Below, one piece after another: positions 36,379 to 46,580 of a stretch of DNA of 64,000 bases. This DNA comes from Ancylobacter sp. TS-1. GTDB lineage: Bacteria > Pseudomonadota > Alphaproteobacteria > Rhizobiales > Xanthobacteraceae. The notes beneath the pieces were generated by a model, which worked only from the letters and a program-made list of their open reading frames with translations, did not search any database and had not been told where the DNA came from. Made by a program: the position numbers and the translations under genes. Location of the stretch: assembly GCF_009223885.1 (NCBI RefSeq), contig NZ_CP045144.1, positions 3,770,001-3,834,000 on the forward strand, given 5' to 3'. Position 1 is the stretch's first letter; every line of letters begins with the position of its first letter.

Positions 36379-37322
36379 GCCTCGCCACGTTCGACATTCC
36401 CGCTCCGCGCGAGGGGGTGCTGCGCCGCCTCTCCGACGTGCTGGTGCGCCATACGCGCCTGCTCACGCTGCTGCTCCTCGTGCCGCCGCTGCTGTGGCTG
36501 GGCCTCGTCTATCTCGGCAGCCTGTTCGTCTTCCTCGGGCAATCGGTTTTCTCGATAGACGAGTTCTCCGGCACCATCGTGCGCGAGCCGACCACGGCGA
36601 CGCTGCTCGAACTGTTCCGCCCGGCCAATTACGACATCGTGCTGCGCACCGTGGGGATCGCCACTGCCGTCACGCTGCTCTGCGCCGTGATCGCCTTTCC
36701 CATCGCCTATTACGCCGCCCGCTATGCCGGGCCGAAGGTGAAGGCGGGCTTCTACCTCGCGGTGATGATGCCGCTGTGGTCGAGCTATCTCGTCAAGGTC
36801 TATGGCTGGAAGCTGCTGCTGGCCAAGGAGGGCGCCATCGGCTGGTTCGCCCACCAACTCGGCCTCGGCGGCGCGTTGGCGGCGTGGCTCGACCTGCCGC
36901 TGGTCGGCGGGCCCTCGCTCTCGGTCAGCTATACCGGCATGGTGCTGACCTTCACCTATCTCTGGCTGCCCTTCATGATCCTCCCTGTTCAGGCGGCGCT
37001 GGAGCGGGTGCCGCCGCATCTGATCGAGGCGGCCGGCGATCTCGGCGCCTCGCCGGGCCTCGTCTTCCGCACGGTGATCCTGCCGCTCGCCCTGCCGGGC
37101 GTGGTGGCCGGGGCCATCTTCACCTTCTCGCTGACGCTGGGCGACTACATCGTGCCGCAGATCATCGGCACCTCGGCGCTGGTGCTCGGGCAGGCGGTCT
37201 ACACGCTTCAGGGCACGGCCGGGAACATCCCGCTGGCGGCGGCCTTCTCGCTGGTGCCGATCCTCGTCATGGCGGTGTTCCTCACCGTCGCCCGGCGCAC
37301 GGGGGCGTTCGATGCGCTGTGA
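36375..37322 (+). CDS. ydcU: Polyamine-type ABC transporter permease 1
   Basis: A 315-residue permease with six or more hydrophobic helices and the EAA loop LIEAAGDLGASPGLVFRTVILPLALPG near residue 216, typical of PotB-type subunits. It overlaps the ATPase gene by four bases. Together with YdcV it forms the membrane channel. The following 306 bp hold two palindromic repeats before ydcV, an unusually long gap within this operon. Confidence 0.92.
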   Translation: MSLATFDIPAPREGVLRRLSDVLVRHTRLLTLLLLVPPLLWLGLVYLGSLFVFLGQSVFSIDEFSGTIVREPTTATLLELFRPANYDIVLRTVGIATAVTLLCAVIAFPIAYYAARYAGPKVKAGFYLAVMMPLWSSYLVKVYGWKLLLAKEGAIGWFAHQLGLGGALAAWLDLPLVGGPSLSVSYTGMVLTFTYLWLPFMILPVQAALERVPPHLIEAAGDLGASPGLVFRTVILPLALPGVVAGAIFTFSLTLGDYIVPQIIGTSALVLGQAVYTLQGTAGNIPLAAAFSLVPILVMAVFLTVARRTGAFDAL

Positions 37323-37628
37323 GGCAGGCAGGTTCGGCAGAAGAGTCTTCGCTGGGTCCCGGATCAACGCCGCGCGTCGCGCAGCTTGTCCGGGAAACGG
37401 AGCGTCGCTCGTGTCCCGGACAAGCGACGCCGTAGGTGGAGCGTCGATCCGGGACCCAGGGGAGGCTCCCCGGCAAAAATCTCATCTCTCCCTGGCAGGC
37501 TCCTCCCCATTCCCCTCATGCCCGGGCTTGACCCGAGCACCCAGAGGGCCGGGACCTGCGCCTGCCGATCTGGGTCCCCGGGTCAAGCCCGGGGATGAGG
37601 GGTCGATCGAGGTCGGGAGCGCGCTGCC
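37323..37628. repeat. Two interspersed palindromes inside the ydc operon (families D and A)
   Basis: Family D: CTGGGTCCCGGATCAACG ... CGTCGATCCGGGACCCAG at 37352-37459, with inner arms around CTTGTCCGGGA and TCCCGGACAAG. Family A: 37512-37602, CCCCTCATGCCCGGGCTTGAC ... GGTCAAGCCCGGGGATGAGGGG. Apart from these repeats and the ydcV ribosome binding region, no gene is seen in this 306-bp gap. The repeats may reduce or tune permease 2 expression. Confidence 0.75.
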
Positions 37629-38429
37629 ATGACCCGCGCGCCGCTGTCCCTGAAGATCGCCGCGCTGGGCGGGCTCGCCTTCCTGCACGTGCCGCTGCTG
37701 TTCATCCTGCTCTACTGCTTCACCACGGAAGAGAAGAGCTACGCTTTCCCCCCGCCGGGCTTCACGCTGAAATGGTTCGGCGTGGTGTGGGAGCGGCCCG
37801 ACATCTGGGCCGCCGTCGGGCTGTCGCTGAAGGTGGCGGCGATCGCGACCGCGCTCGCTCTGGTGCTCGGTACGCTGGCTGCGGGCGCGCTGGCGCGGGC
37901 GCGGTTCTTCGGCCGCGAGCCGATCTCGCTGCTCTTCGTGCTGCCCATCGCGCTGCCCGGCATCGTCACCGGCATCGCGCTGCGGCAGGCCTTCGGGCTG
38001 ATGGAGATTCCCTTCTCCTTCTGGACCATCGTGCTCGGCCACGCGACCTTCTGCATCGTCGTCGTCTACAACAACGCGGTGGCGCGCCTGCGCCGGCTGT
38101 CGCCCTCGCTGATCGAGGCCTCGATGGACCTCGGCGCCGACGCCTTCCAGACCTTCCGCCTCGTGGTGCTGCCCAATATCGGCACGGCGCTGCTGGCGGG
38201 CGGCATGCTGGCCTTCGCGCTCAGCTTCGACGAGGTGATCGTCACCACCTTCACCGCCGGCCAGCAGTCCACACTGCCGATCTGGATGCTGTCCGAACTC
38301 ATCCGCCCGCGGCAGCGGCCCGTGACCAACGTGGTCGCCGTGCTCGTGATCCTCGTGACCTTCCTGCCCATTCTCGCCGCCTACTACCTCACCCGCGAGG
38401 GCGAGGCCGTGGCCGGAAGCGGAAAATAG
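37629..38429 (+). CDS. ydcV: Polyamine-type ABC transporter permease 2
   Basis: A 266-residue permease (PotC type) with about six membrane helices and the coupling loop [23 protein letters not shown] near residue 158. The ATG follows GTCGGGAGCGCGCTGCC. It is separated from its partner permease by repeats but is in the same direction, and is followed by the dehydrogenase gene after 10 bp. It completes the ABC importer with YdcS, YdcT and YdcU. Confidence 0.92.
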   Translation: MTRAPLSLKIAALGGLAFLHVPLLFILLYCFTTEEKSYAFPPPGFTLKWFGVVWERPDIWAAVGLSLKVAAIATALALVLGTLAAGALARARFFGREPISLLFVLPIALPGIVTGIALRQAFGLMEIPFSFWTIVLGHATFCIVVVYNNAVARLRRLSPSLIEASMDLGADAFQTFRLVVLPNIGTALLAGGMLAFALSFDEVIVTTFTAGQQSTLPIWMLSELIRPRQRPVTNVVAVLVILVTFLPILAAYYLTREGEAVAGSGK

Positions 38430-38439
38430 GAGACGCCCC

Positions 38440-39888
38440 ATGACTGCCCTTGCAGATACGCAGATGCTCATCGGCTCGGCCTTCGTCACCGGCACGGAGA
38501 CGCCCGAGACGGTGCTGAACCCGAAGACCGAGGAGACGCTGATCGAGCTGCCGGAGGCCTCCCCCGATCAGGTCGACGCGGCGGTGAACGCGGCGGAGAA
38601 GGCGTTCACCCACTGGTCGCGCACCACGCCCGGCGAGCGCTCCAACCTGCTGCTCAAGCTCGCCGACCGCATCGAATCCGAGGCCGAATCCTTCGCCACG
38701 CTGGAGGCACTTAACTGCGGCAAGCCGCGCCACGCGGTGCTGAACGACGAACTGCCCGGCGTGGTCGACTGCTTCCGCTTCTTCGCCGGCGCGGTGCGCA
38801 CCCAGCACGGCATGGTGGCGGGCGAGTACATGGCCGGCCATACCTCGATGATCCGCCGTGACCCGATCGGCGTCGTCGCCTCCATCGCGCCGTGGAACTA
38901 TCCCCTGATGATGGCGGCGTGGAAGCTCGCCCCGGCGCTGGCCGGCGGCAATACGGTGGTGATCAAGCCCTCCGAGCAGACCCCGCTGACCACGCTGAAG
39001 CTGGCGAAGCTGATCGCCGACATCTTCCCCGAAGGCGTCGTCAATGTCGTGCTCGGGCGCGGCGAGAGCGTCGGCAACGCGCTGATCAACCATCCCAAGG
39101 TGGCGATGATCTCGCTTACCGGCGACATCGCCACCGGCAAGAAGGTGCTGACCGCCGCCGCCCGGACGGTGAAGCGCACCCATCTGGAACTTGGCGGCAA
39201 GGCGCCGGTCATCGTGTTCGACGATGCCGACATCGAGGCCGTGGTCGAGGGGGTGAAGGTCTTCGGCTATTACAATGCCGGGCAGGACTGCACCGCCGCC
39301 TGCCGCATCTATGCCGGCGCCAAGGTCTATGACCGGCTGGTGGCCGACCTCGCCTCCGCCGTGTCGGGCCTGAAATTCGGACAGGCCGACGATTCGGAAA
39401 ACGACATCGGCCCGCTCATCTCGGCTCGCCAGCGCGCCCGCGTCGCCTCCTTCGTCGAGCGCGCTTCCGAGCAGAACCACATCGAGATCGCCACCGGCGG
39501 CAGGCTCGCCGGGGGCAGCTCCGGCAAGGGCTTCTTCTATGAGCCGACCGTGGTGGCCGGCGCGCTCCAGTCCGACGAGATCGTGCGCCGCGAGGTGTTC
39601 GGCCCGGTGGTGTCGGTGACGCGGTTCCAGGATGCCGACGAGGCGGTGGCGTGGGCCAATGACAGCGATTACGGCCTCGCCTCCTCGGTGTGGACCAGGG
39701 ACGTGTCCAAGGGGCTCGCGACCGCCGCGCGGCTCCAGTATGGCTGCACCTGGGTGAACTGCCATTTCATGCTGGTCAGCGAGATGCCGCATGGCGGCCT
39801 CAAGCAGTCCGGCTACGGCAAGGACCTCAGCGCCTACGCGCTGGAGGACTATACCGTCGTGCGGCACGTGATGGTGAAGAACGGCTGA
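38440..39888 (+). CDS. patD: Gamma-aminobutyraldehyde dehydrogenase
   Basis: A 482-residue NAD-dependent aldehyde dehydrogenase, closest to YdcW/PatD and betaine-aldehyde dehydrogenases. Catalytic Glu in [16 protein letters not shown]; catalytic Cys in [11 protein letters not shown] (near residue 287). It oxidises 4-aminobutanal, made from putrescine, to 4-aminobutyrate. Its place after ydcSTUV reproduces the E. coli ydcSTUVW order and strengthens the putrescine assignment of the transporter. Ribosome binding site TAGGAGAC. The putrescine aminotransferase is not in the window. Confidence 0.9.
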   Translation: MTALADTQMLIGSAFVTGTETPETVLNPKTEETLIELPEASPDQVDAAVNAAEKAFTHWSRTTPGERSNLLLKLADRIESEAESFATLEALNCGKPRHAVLNDELPGVVDCFRFFAGAVRTQHGMVAGEYMAGHTSMIRRDPIGVVASIAPWNYPLMMAAWKLAPALAGGNTVVIKPSEQTPLTTLKLAKLIADIFPEGVVNVVLGRGESVGNALINHPKVAMISLTGDIATGKKVLTAAARTVKRTHLELGGKAPVIVFDDADIEAVVEGVKVFGYYNAGQDCTAACRIYAGAKVYDRLVADLASAVSGLKFGQADDSENDIGPLISARQRARVASFVERASEQNHIEIATGGRLAGGSSGKGFFYEPTVVAGALQSDEIVRREVFGPVVSVTRFQDADEAVAWANDSDYGLASSVWTRDVSKGLATAARLQYGCTWVNCHFMLVSEMPHGGLKQSGYGKDLSAYALEDYTVVRHVMVKNG

Positions 39889-39900
39889 TTCGCCGCCCCG

Positions 39901-39930
39901 CCTGCCGGCTGCCGCGTGGCGGTCGGCAGG
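39901..39930 (+). terminator. Possible terminator hairpin after patD
   Basis: CCTGCCG ... CGGCAGG outer stem with a CCGC-GTG-GCGG inner stem, 12 bp past the patD stop. There is no T-tract after it, so it may be a stabilising hairpin instead. Confidence 0.4.
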
Positions 39931-40081
39931 CGCCGCCTGTTGGAGTATGATGCTGCCGCTTCCGCGCGAATGTGATCGGCGTCGGGGGAACATGACACAT
40001 AATTAAGTTGGAACTTTTCCTCACATCTGCTGTGTCGCAACATGGATTTTCCTGCTTCCGACGCAGCTTGATGAGGGTCTG

Positions 40082-41182
40082 ATGCAACGCAGAACCGGCG
40101 TGTGGCTGATTGCGGCACTTCTCGTGGGGGCAGGGGCCCTCGCGCATCAGAAGGGCTGGGTCGATACGGCGGCTCTGCTCGGCGGACGGGGGACGGCCAA
40201 TGCCGCCGCCGAGCCGAAGGCGGCGCCCCGGGCGCCGGTCGAGGTGGCGCCTGCCCGTCAGGCGGCGGTGACGACCGACATCTCCTCCATCGGCTCGCTG
40301 CAGTCCGACGAGTCGGTCAAGGTGGCCTCCGAGGTCTCCGGTCGCATCCTGGAGATCCGGTTCAACGAAGGCCAGCATGTGAAGGCCGGCGACGTGCTGG
40401 TGCAGCTCGACGCGGCGCTGATGAAGGCCTCGCTGGAAGAAAACGAGGCGCGCCTCGCGCTGGCGGAAGCCAATTACAGCCGCGCCCAGCGCCTGCAGCA
40501 GTCCGGCTCCGGCACTGCCCGGGCGCTCGACGAGGCGCAGGCGGAACTGTTCACCTCGCGCGCCTTGCTCAATTCCCAGCGCGTCCAGATCGCCAAGCAC
40601 ACCATCACCGCGCCTTTCGACGGGGTGGTCGGCCTGCGCTCGGTCTCGAACGGTGCCTATATCGCCACCGGCACCGAACTGGTGAACCTCGAGAAGATCG
40701 ACACGCTGAAGCTGGACTTCAAGGTGCCGGAGACGCAGCTCGCCGCCATCTCGCCCGGGCAGACGGTTCTGGTGAGCCTGGACGCGCTGCCGGGGCGCAA
40801 CTTCACCGGCACGATCTACGCCATCGACCCCATGGTCGATGTGAACGGGCGCTCGCTCAGCGTGCGGGCCCGGCTCGACAATGGCGATCTGGTGCTGCGC
40901 CCGGGCCTGTTCGCCCGCGTGGTGGTGAAGGGGCGCGAGACCCGCGACGCGGTGTTCGTGCCGGAAAGCGCCATCGTGCCGCGCGGGCAGGACCGCCTCG
41001 TCTGGCAGGTGGTCGACGGCAAGGCCCGGCAGGCCAAGGTGCAGCTTGGCCAGCGCCTCAATGGCGAGGTCGAGGTGAGCGGCATTCCGGCCGGCGCGAT
41101 GATCGTGGTCGCCGGCCAGGGGCGGCTGCAGCCCGGCGTGGCGGTCGAGGTGGTGGCCCCCCCGCCCGCGCCGCAGGGCTGA
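40082..41182 (+). CDS. RND efflux periplasmic adaptor (membrane fusion protein)
   Basis: A 366-residue adaptor with an N-terminal hydrophobic anchor (VWLIAALLVGAGALA). A lipoyl/hairpin region follows (FNEGQHVKAGDVLVQLDAAL, helical hairpin about residues 115-180, then ITAPFDGVVGLRSVSNGAY) and a beta-barrel domain to about 300. It links the inner-membrane RND pump to an outer-membrane channel. The next gene, 10 bp downstream, is the pump. An outer-membrane factor gene is absent, so a TolC-type protein from elsewhere must be used. Ribosome binding site TGAGGG. Confidence 0.92.
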   Translation: MQRRTGVWLIAALLVGAGALAHQKGWVDTAALLGGRGTANAAAEPKAAPRAPVEVAPARQAAVTTDISSIGSLQSDESVKVASEVSGRILEIRFNEGQHVKAGDVLVQLDAALMKASLEENEARLALAEANYSRAQRLQQSGSGTARALDEAQAELFTSRALLNSQRVQIAKHTITAPFDGVVGLRSVSNGAYIATGTELVNLEKIDTLKLDFKVPETQLAAISPGQTVLVSLDALPGRNFTGTIYAIDPMVDVNGRSLSVRARLDNGDLVLRPGLFARVVVKGRETRDAVFVPESAIVPRGQDRLVWQVVDGKARQAKVQLGQRLNGEVEVSGIPAGAMIVVAGQGRLQPGVAVEVVAPPPAPQG

Positions 41183-41192
41183 GGCGGAGCCG

Positions 41193-44100
41193 ATGGGTCT
41201 TTCCGAACTCTGCATCCGCCGTCCGGTCTTCGCGACGGTGCTCAGCCTCCTGCTGATTCTGCTCGGCGTGGTCTCGTTCACCCGGCTGACGGTGCGCGAA
41301 TACCCCAACATCGACGAACCGACCGTTTCGGTGGTCACCAACTATCCCGGCGCCTCGGCGAGCATCGTCGAAAGCCAGGTCACGCAGGTGCTGGAAGGCT
41401 CGATCGCCGGCATCGAGGGCATCGACGTGCTGGAATCGACCAGCCGTTCGGAATCGAGCCGCATCACCGTCCGCTTCCGGCTGGAGATCGACCCGGATGT
41501 GGCGGCCAGCGATGTGCGCGACCGGGTGAGCCGTGTGCGCCAGCGCCTCCCCGACGAGATCGACGAGCCGGTCATCTCCAAGGTCGAGGCCGACGCCCAG
41601 CCGGTGATGTTCGTCGTCTTCCGTTCCGACCGCATGTCGGGCCTCGAACTGTCGGACTATATCGACCGCTACGTGGTCGACCGCTTCAAGAACATCAGCG
41701 GCGTCGCCGACGTGCAGATCTATGGCGAGCGGCGCTACGCCATGCGCATCTGGCTCGACCGCGAGCGTCTTGCCGCCTACGCGCTCACCGTGCAGGACAT
41801 CGAGGACGCGCTGCGCGCGCAGAATGTCGAGATCCCCTCCGGCCGCATCGAGAGTCGTGACCGCGAGTTCACCGTGCTCTCGCGCACCGGCCTGACCACG
41901 GTCGACCAGTTCGACCAGATCGTGGTCAAGCGGGCCGACGGGGCGCAGGTCCATATGAGCGACGTGGCGCGCGTCGAGCTTGGCGCCGCCGACGAGCGGC
42001 GCGCCAGCCGCTTCAATGGCGGCGCGGCGATCTTCATCGGCCTCATCAAGCAGGCGGTGGCCAACCCGCTCGACGTCTCCGCCGGCGCCCGCGCGGTGCT
42101 GCCGGCGGTGAATGCGAGCCTGCCGGAAGGCATGAGCGCCACCATCGGCAACGACAACGCCGTGTTCATCGACCGCTCGATCAAGGCGGTGTTCCACACC
42201 ATCCTCGAGGCCGTGCTGCTGGTGGTGCTGGTGATCGTGGTGTTCCTGCGCTCGTTCCGCGCCTCGATCATCCCGATCGTCACCATCCCGATCTCGCTGA
42301 TCACCACCTTCGCCATCATGTACGCGCTCGGCTTCAGCGTGAACACGCTGACGCTGCTGGCCTTCGTGCTCGCCATCGGCCTTGTGGTCGACGACGCCAT
42401 CGTGGTGCTGGAGAACATCTTCCGCCACATCGAGCACGGCATGAAGCCGATCCCCGCCGCCATCAAGGGCGCCCGCGAGATCGGATTCGCCGTCGTCGCC
42501 ATGACGATGACGCTCGCCGCCGTCTACGCCCCCGTCGCCTTCGCGCCGGGCCGTACCGGGCGCCTCTTCCTCGAATTCGCGCTGACGCTGGCCGGCGCGG
42601 TCATCATCTCCGGCTTCATCGCGCTCAGCCTCACGCCGATGATGTGCTCGCGCCTGCTCAAGCACGAGGAGAAGCCGGGCCGGGTCTCCGCCTTCATCGA
42701 GCGCCGGCTGCGCGGGCTGGAGGAAGGCTATCGCCGGGTACTCCAGGCCTCGCTCAGGGTGCGCGCCCTCGTCCTGCTGACGGCGCTCCTCGTGGCCGGC
42801 GCCAGCGCCTTCTTCCTGGTCGCGCTCCCCTCCGAGCTGTCGCCGGTGGAGGATCGCGGCGTGATCCGCGTGACCGGTAGCGGGCCGGAAGGCTCCACCC
42901 TCGCCTATACCTCGCGCTACACCAGCCAGATCGACCAGATCGTCTCGAAGGAGCCGGAGGTCGCCAGCGTTCTCGTCATCAACGGCTTCCCGGAGGTGCA
43001 TCGCTTCCTGGTGATCGGCCGCCTGAAGGACTGGGACGAGCGCGATGTGCGCCAGCAGGAACTCGTGACCAAGCTGACGCCCGAGCTGCGCCGCATCGCC
43101 GGGATCAACGCCTACGCCAATAATCCGCCCTCGCTCGGCGCCTCGAACAACTCGCGGCCTATCGAATACGTCATCCAGACCTCGGGCACCTATGAGCAGC
43201 TCGACGAGTATGTGAACCGCTTCCTCGAACGGATCCGCGACTATCCCGGCCTTGTCAGCATCGACAGCGACCTCAAGCTCAACAAGCCGGAGATTTCCGT
43301 CGCCGTCGACCGCGCCAAGGCGGCGGATATGGGCATCGACGTGGCCGTGCTCGGCCGGACGCTGGAGAGCCTGCTCGGCGGCCGGCAGGTGACGCGCTTC
43401 GAGGTGGCGGGCGAGCAGTACGACGTCTATGTCCAGCTCGACGCCCGCGACCGCGCGTCACCGGCGACGCTCGACACCATCTATCTGCGCTCGGCCAGCG
43501 GGGAGATGGTGCAGCTCTCCAACCTCGTCACGGTGCGCGAGAGCGTGGCGCCGCAGGAGCTCAAGCGCTTCAACCAGCTCCGCGCGGCCACCGTCTCGGC
43601 AAATCTGGCGCCCGGCTTCTCGCAGGGCGAGGCGCTCGCCTTCCTCGACCGCACCGCGCGCGAGGTTCTGCCCCAGACCGTGCAGACCGACGTCGCCGGC
43701 CAGAGCCGCGAGTTCCGCGCCGCCGGGCAGAGCCTCGTCGTCGTGTTCCTGCTGGCGCTCGGCTTCATCTATCTGGTGCTGGCGGCGCAGTTCGAGAGCT
43801 TCCGCGACCCTGTGATCATCATGCTCACCGTGCCGCTGTCGATGACCGGGGCGCTGGCGGCGCTGTATTTCACCGGCGGCTCGCTCAACGTCTACTCGCA
43901 GATCGGCCTCGTCACGCTGGTGGGCCTCATCACCAAGCACGGCATCCTGATCGTCGAGTTCGCCAACCAGCAGCAGGAGCACCACGGGCTCGACCGCCGC
44001 GCGGCGGTGGTGGAGGCGGCGGTGCTGCGCCTGCGGCCGATCCTGATGACCACCGGCGCCATGGTGCTGGGGTCGGTCCCGCTGGCCTTCGCGTCGGGGG

Positions 44101-44273
44101 CCGGCGCCGAGAGCCGCTCGCAGATCGGCTGGGTCGTCGTCGGCGGCATGTCGCTCGGTACGCTGCTGACGCTGTTCGTGGTGCCGACGGTCTATTCGCT
44201 GATCGGGCGCGTCCACCGCACCGCCCATGCCGAGATCGCGCCGGGACTGGTGCACACCAACCCGGCCGAGTAA
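41193..44273 (+). CDS. RND-family multidrug efflux pump (AcrB/MexB type)
   Basis: A 1026-residue inner-membrane transporter with 12 helices and two large periplasmic loops. Characteristic sequences are FATVLSLLLILLGVVSF in helix 1, the proton-relay segment LAFVLAIGLVVDDAIVVLEN in helix 4, and GLITKHGILIVEFAN in helix 10. The preserved Asp-Asp pair of helix 4 (VVDDAIV) marks a proton antiporter of the HAE-1 group. Substrates are likely hydrophobic or amphiphilic compounds. It is co-transcribed with the adaptor gene. No regulator is adjacent. Confidence 0.95.
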   Translation: MGLSELCIRRPVFATVLSLLLILLGVVSFTRLTVREYPNIDEPTVSVVTNYPGASASIVESQVTQVLEGSIAGIEGIDVLESTSRSESSRITVRFRLEIDPDVAASDVRDRVSRVRQRLPDEIDEPVISKVEADAQPVMFVVFRSDRMSGLELSDYIDRYVVDRFKNISGVADVQIYGERRYAMRIWLDRERLAAYALTVQDIEDALRAQNVEIPSGRIESRDREFTVLSRTGLTTVDQFDQIVVKRADGAQVHMSDVARVELGAADERRASRFNGGAAIFIGLIKQAVANPLDVSAGARAVLPAVNASLPEGMSATIGNDNAVFIDRSIKAVFHTILEAVLLVVLVIVVFLRSFRASIIPIVTIPISLITTFAIMYALGFSVNTLTLLAFVLAIGLVVDDAIVVLENIFRHIEHGMKPIPAAIKGAREIGFAVVAMTMTLAAVYAPVAFAPGRTGRLFLEFALTLAGAVIISGFIALSLTPMMCSRLLKHEEKPGRVSAFIERRLRGLEEGYRRVLQASLRVRALVLLTALLVAGASAFFLVALPSELSPVEDRGVIRVTGSGPEGSTLAYTSRYTSQIDQIVSKEPEVASVLVINGFPEVHRFLVIGRLKDWDERDVRQQELVTKLTPELRRIAGINAYANNPPSLGASNNSRPIEYVIQTSGTYEQLDEYVNRFLERIRDYPGLVSIDSDLKLNKPEISVAVDRAKAADMGIDVAVLGRTLESLLGGRQVTRFEVAGEQYDVYVQLDARDRASPATLDTIYLRSASGEMVQLSNLVTVRESVAPQELKRFNQLRAATVSANLAPGFSQGEALAFLDRTAREVLPQTVQTDVAGQSREFRAAGQSLVVVFLLALGFIYLVLAAQFESFRDPVIIMLTVPLSMTGALAALYFTGGSLNVYSQIGLVTLVGLITKHGILIVEFANQQQEHHGLDRRAAVVEAAVLRLRPILMTTGAMVLGSVPLAFASGAGAESRSQIGWVVVGGMSLGTLLTLFVVPTVYSLIGRVHRTAHAEIAPGLVHTNPAE

Positions 44274-44367
44274 GGGCCTGCCGCCGCCGGCGGCGCACCG
44301 TGGCTGATCCTCCACCGCATCCGACGCGGCCCGCCGGCATCCGCCGGCGTGAGGGCGAAGCGACGCC

Positions 44368-44487
44368 TCACTTGATCGACCAGTGGTAGAGGCATTCCTC
44401 GCACATGTCCTCAAGGCCGCAATGCGGACAGGTTCTCACATATGGATCCGTCAGGAAGTGCCATAGATACTTGAGTAATCGAAGCAT
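44368..44487 (-). CDS. Very small protein with two CxxC motifs
   Basis: A 39-residue candidate, MLRLLKYLWHFLTDPYVRTC and onward, ending HWSIK. A hydrophobic, basic N-terminal helix is followed by C20-P-H-C23 and C29-E-E-C32, a zinc-ribbon-like pair, then His36. It lies in the 321-bp gap between the RND pump and macB (convergent), within or next to an AT-rich stretch (about 44455-44605) unlike the genome average. The frame stays open upstream to a further ATG at 44583, which would make 71 residues. GGTG five bases before 44487 is a possible ribosome binding site. No function is assignable. The rest of the gap shows only GC-rich dyads after the pump stop. Confidence 0.5.
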   Translation of the reverse strand: MLRLLKYLWHFLTDPYVRTCPHCGLEDMCEECLYHWSIK

Positions 44488-44594
44488 GTACGCACCATCT
44501 AATGATAATGTTCCGTCTATTGTCAGTGTCGAATTGTAATGTGAAAACTTTGTGATCGCATTATTGTGATTGTATGCTGTCATGTTGTTGAATG

Positions 44595-46580
44595 TTACTG
44601 TCTGGATTGACTGAGGGCGACGACGGGATCGAGCCGCGAGGCGTTGCGGGCCGGCAGAAAGCCGAAGGCGATGCCGATGATGCTGGAACAGGCGAGGGCG
44701 AGCAGGATCGAGCCCGTCGAATAGACCAGCGCGAAATTCGAGCCGAGCCGGGCGAACACCGCGCCGAAGCCGAGCGCCAGCGCGACCCCGAGCGCGCCGC
44801 CGAGCAGGCACACCATCACCGCCTCGGTGAGGAACTGCTGCAATATGTTGCTGCGCCGCGCCCCGACCGCCATGCGCACGCCGATCTCGCCGACGCGCTC
44901 GGACACCGAGACCAGCATGATGTTCATCACGCCGATGCCCCCGACCACCAGCGAGATGACCGCGATGGCGGCGATCAGCGCCGTCAGGGTCTGCGTGGTG
45001 CTGGTGATGGTGCGCCTTATGTCGTCGGTGTTGAGGACGAAGAAGTCGCGTGTGCCGTGGCGCTGGGTGAGGAAGCGCGTCACCGCCTGCTCGGCATAGG
45101 CGCTGTCGACCTCGTCGCGGATCTTGAGCGTGATCGAGCGCAGGGCGGTGGAGCCGAGGATGCGCGTCTGCACGCCGGTATAGGGCAGGTAGATCGACAG
45201 GTTCTGGCTGGAGCCGAAGCCGCCCTGCTGGGGGCGGGCGACGCCGACCACCCGGGCGGGCGTCGTGCCGATGAGGATCACGGCGCCGATCGGGTCGGCG
45301 TCCGTGCCGTCGAACAGCGCCTTGCGCGTGTTCTCGTCGATCACCGCGTCGAGCGCGCGGGCCTCGACGCTGCCGGCGTCGAACAGGCGGCCGGCGGAAA
45401 GCTGCGTGCCCTTGGCGGCGAAATACTGCTCGCTCACGCCGTTGACGAGCGCGTTCGCCTCGCGCCCGCCAAAGCGCACCGTGCCCTGCGTCGAGACGGT
45501 GGGGGTCGCCGCCGCCACATAGGGCTGGCGGGCGAGTTCCACCGCGTCGGCGACGACCAGCGTGGTGATGCGGCCCGAGCGCGTGTCACCGAAATCCCTG
45601 CCGGCGAAGATCTCGATCGTGTTGGTGCCGAGCCCGCTGATATTGGCGAGCACCTTGCGGCGCGAGCCCTCGCCCAGCGCGACCACGCACACGACAGAGG
45701 CGATGCCGATCACGATGCCGAGCATGGTCAGGCAGGTCCGCAGGCGGTGGGCGTTCATCGCCCGCAGCGCCATGCCGAACGCCTCGCCGAACTGGTCGAG
45801 CGTGCGGCGCCATGACCGGCCCGTCCCGCCCGGTGCCGCGCGCGCCGCACCCGAGGCGGGCGCCTCCGGCGCGACCCGGCGGTCGGCGACGATGCGTCCG
45901 TCGGCGATCTCGATGATGCGCCGGGCGCGCGCCGCCACGTTCATGTCGTGGGTGACGATGATGACGGTGCGGCCCTCGGCGTTGAGTTCGCCGAGGATGG
46001 CCAGCACCTCCTCGCCGCTGCGCCGGTCGAGCGCGCCGGTCGGCTCGTCGGCCAGGATGATGTCGGCGCCGTTCATCAGCGCCCGGGCGATGGAGACGCG
46101 CTGTTGCTGGCCGCCGGAGAGCTGGCCGGGACGGTGGCCGAGCCGGTCGCCCATGCCGAGCCGGCCGAGCAGGGCGGCCGCGCGTGCCGCGCGCTCGGCG
46201 GCGGGGCGGCCGGCATAGATGGCGGGCATCTCGACATTGCCGAGCGCGGTAAGCTCGGCGAGCAGGTTGTAGCGCTGGAAGACGAAGCCGAAATGCTCGC
46301 GGCGAAGCTCCGCCAGTTCGTCCGCCGCGAGTTCCGCCACGTCGCGGCCGGCGATGCGGTAGCGGCCCGCGCTGGGCCGGTCGAGGCAGCCGAGAATGTT
46401 CATCAGCGTCGACTTGCCCGAGCCGGAGGCGCCGACGATGGCGACCATCTCGCCGGCGGCGATCTCGAGGTCGATGCCGTCCAGCACCGTCACGAGCGCC
46501 TCGCCGGAGGGGTAGTCGCGCCGCACGCGCGAAAGCGCGATCAGGGGCGTGTGGGATTCCGCGCGCACCGGCATGGTCAC
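44595..46580 (-). CDS. macB: MacB-like ABC exporter (ATPase fused to permease)
   Basis: A 661-residue half-transporter. The ATPase domain spans about 10-235: Walker A GASGSGKSTLMNILGCLD, signature LSGGQQQRVSIARALM, Walker B IILADEPTGALD. Four transmembrane helices follow, with a periplasmic domain between helix 1 and helix 2. The FtsX-like C-terminus has GGIGVMNIMLVSVSERVGEIG and RMAVGARRSNI. With MacA and an outer-membrane channel it exports peptides, siderophores or macrolides mechanically. The GTG start at 46580 overlaps the macA stop (GTGA); an ATG two codons in (46574) is an alternative. Confidence 0.93.
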   Translation of the reverse strand: MTMPVRAESHTPLIALSRVRRDYPSGEALVTVLDGIDLEIAAGEMVAIVGASGSGKSTLMNILGCLDRPSAGRYRIAGRDVAELAADELAELRREHFGFVFQRYNLLAELTALGNVEMPAIYAGRPAAERAARAAALLGRLGMGDRLGHRPGQLSGGQQQRVSIARALMNGADIILADEPTGALDRRSGEEVLAILGELNAEGRTVIIVTHDMNVAARARRIIEIADGRIVADRRVAPEAPASGAARAAPGGTGRSWRRTLDQFGEAFGMALRAMNAHRLRTCLTMLGIVIGIASVVCVVALGEGSRRKVLANISGLGTNTIEIFAGRDFGDTRSGRITTLVVADAVELARQPYVAAATPTVSTQGTVRFGGREANALVNGVSEQYFAAKGTQLSAGRLFDAGSVEARALDAVIDENTRKALFDGTDADPIGAVILIGTTPARVVGVARPQQGGFGSSQNLSIYLPYTGVQTRILGSTALRSITLKIRDEVDSAYAEQAVTRFLTQRHGTRDFFVLNTDDIRRTITSTTQTLTALIAAIAVISLVVGGIGVMNIMLVSVSERVGEIGVRMAVGARRSNILQQFLTEAVMVCLLGGALGVALALGFGAVFARLGSNFALVYSTGSILLALACSSIIGIAFGFLPARNASRLDPVVALSQSRQ

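Noticed and set aside
41058..43001. A 647-codon open frame antisense to the RND pump
   Set aside because: It arises from GC-rich codon bias in the pump gene; its translation is low-complexity Arg/His/Asp/Gly without family motifs, whereas the sense strand encodes a complete AcrB-type pump. Similar long antisense frames opposite copA, ade and the acyl-CoA ligase were dismissed for the same reason.
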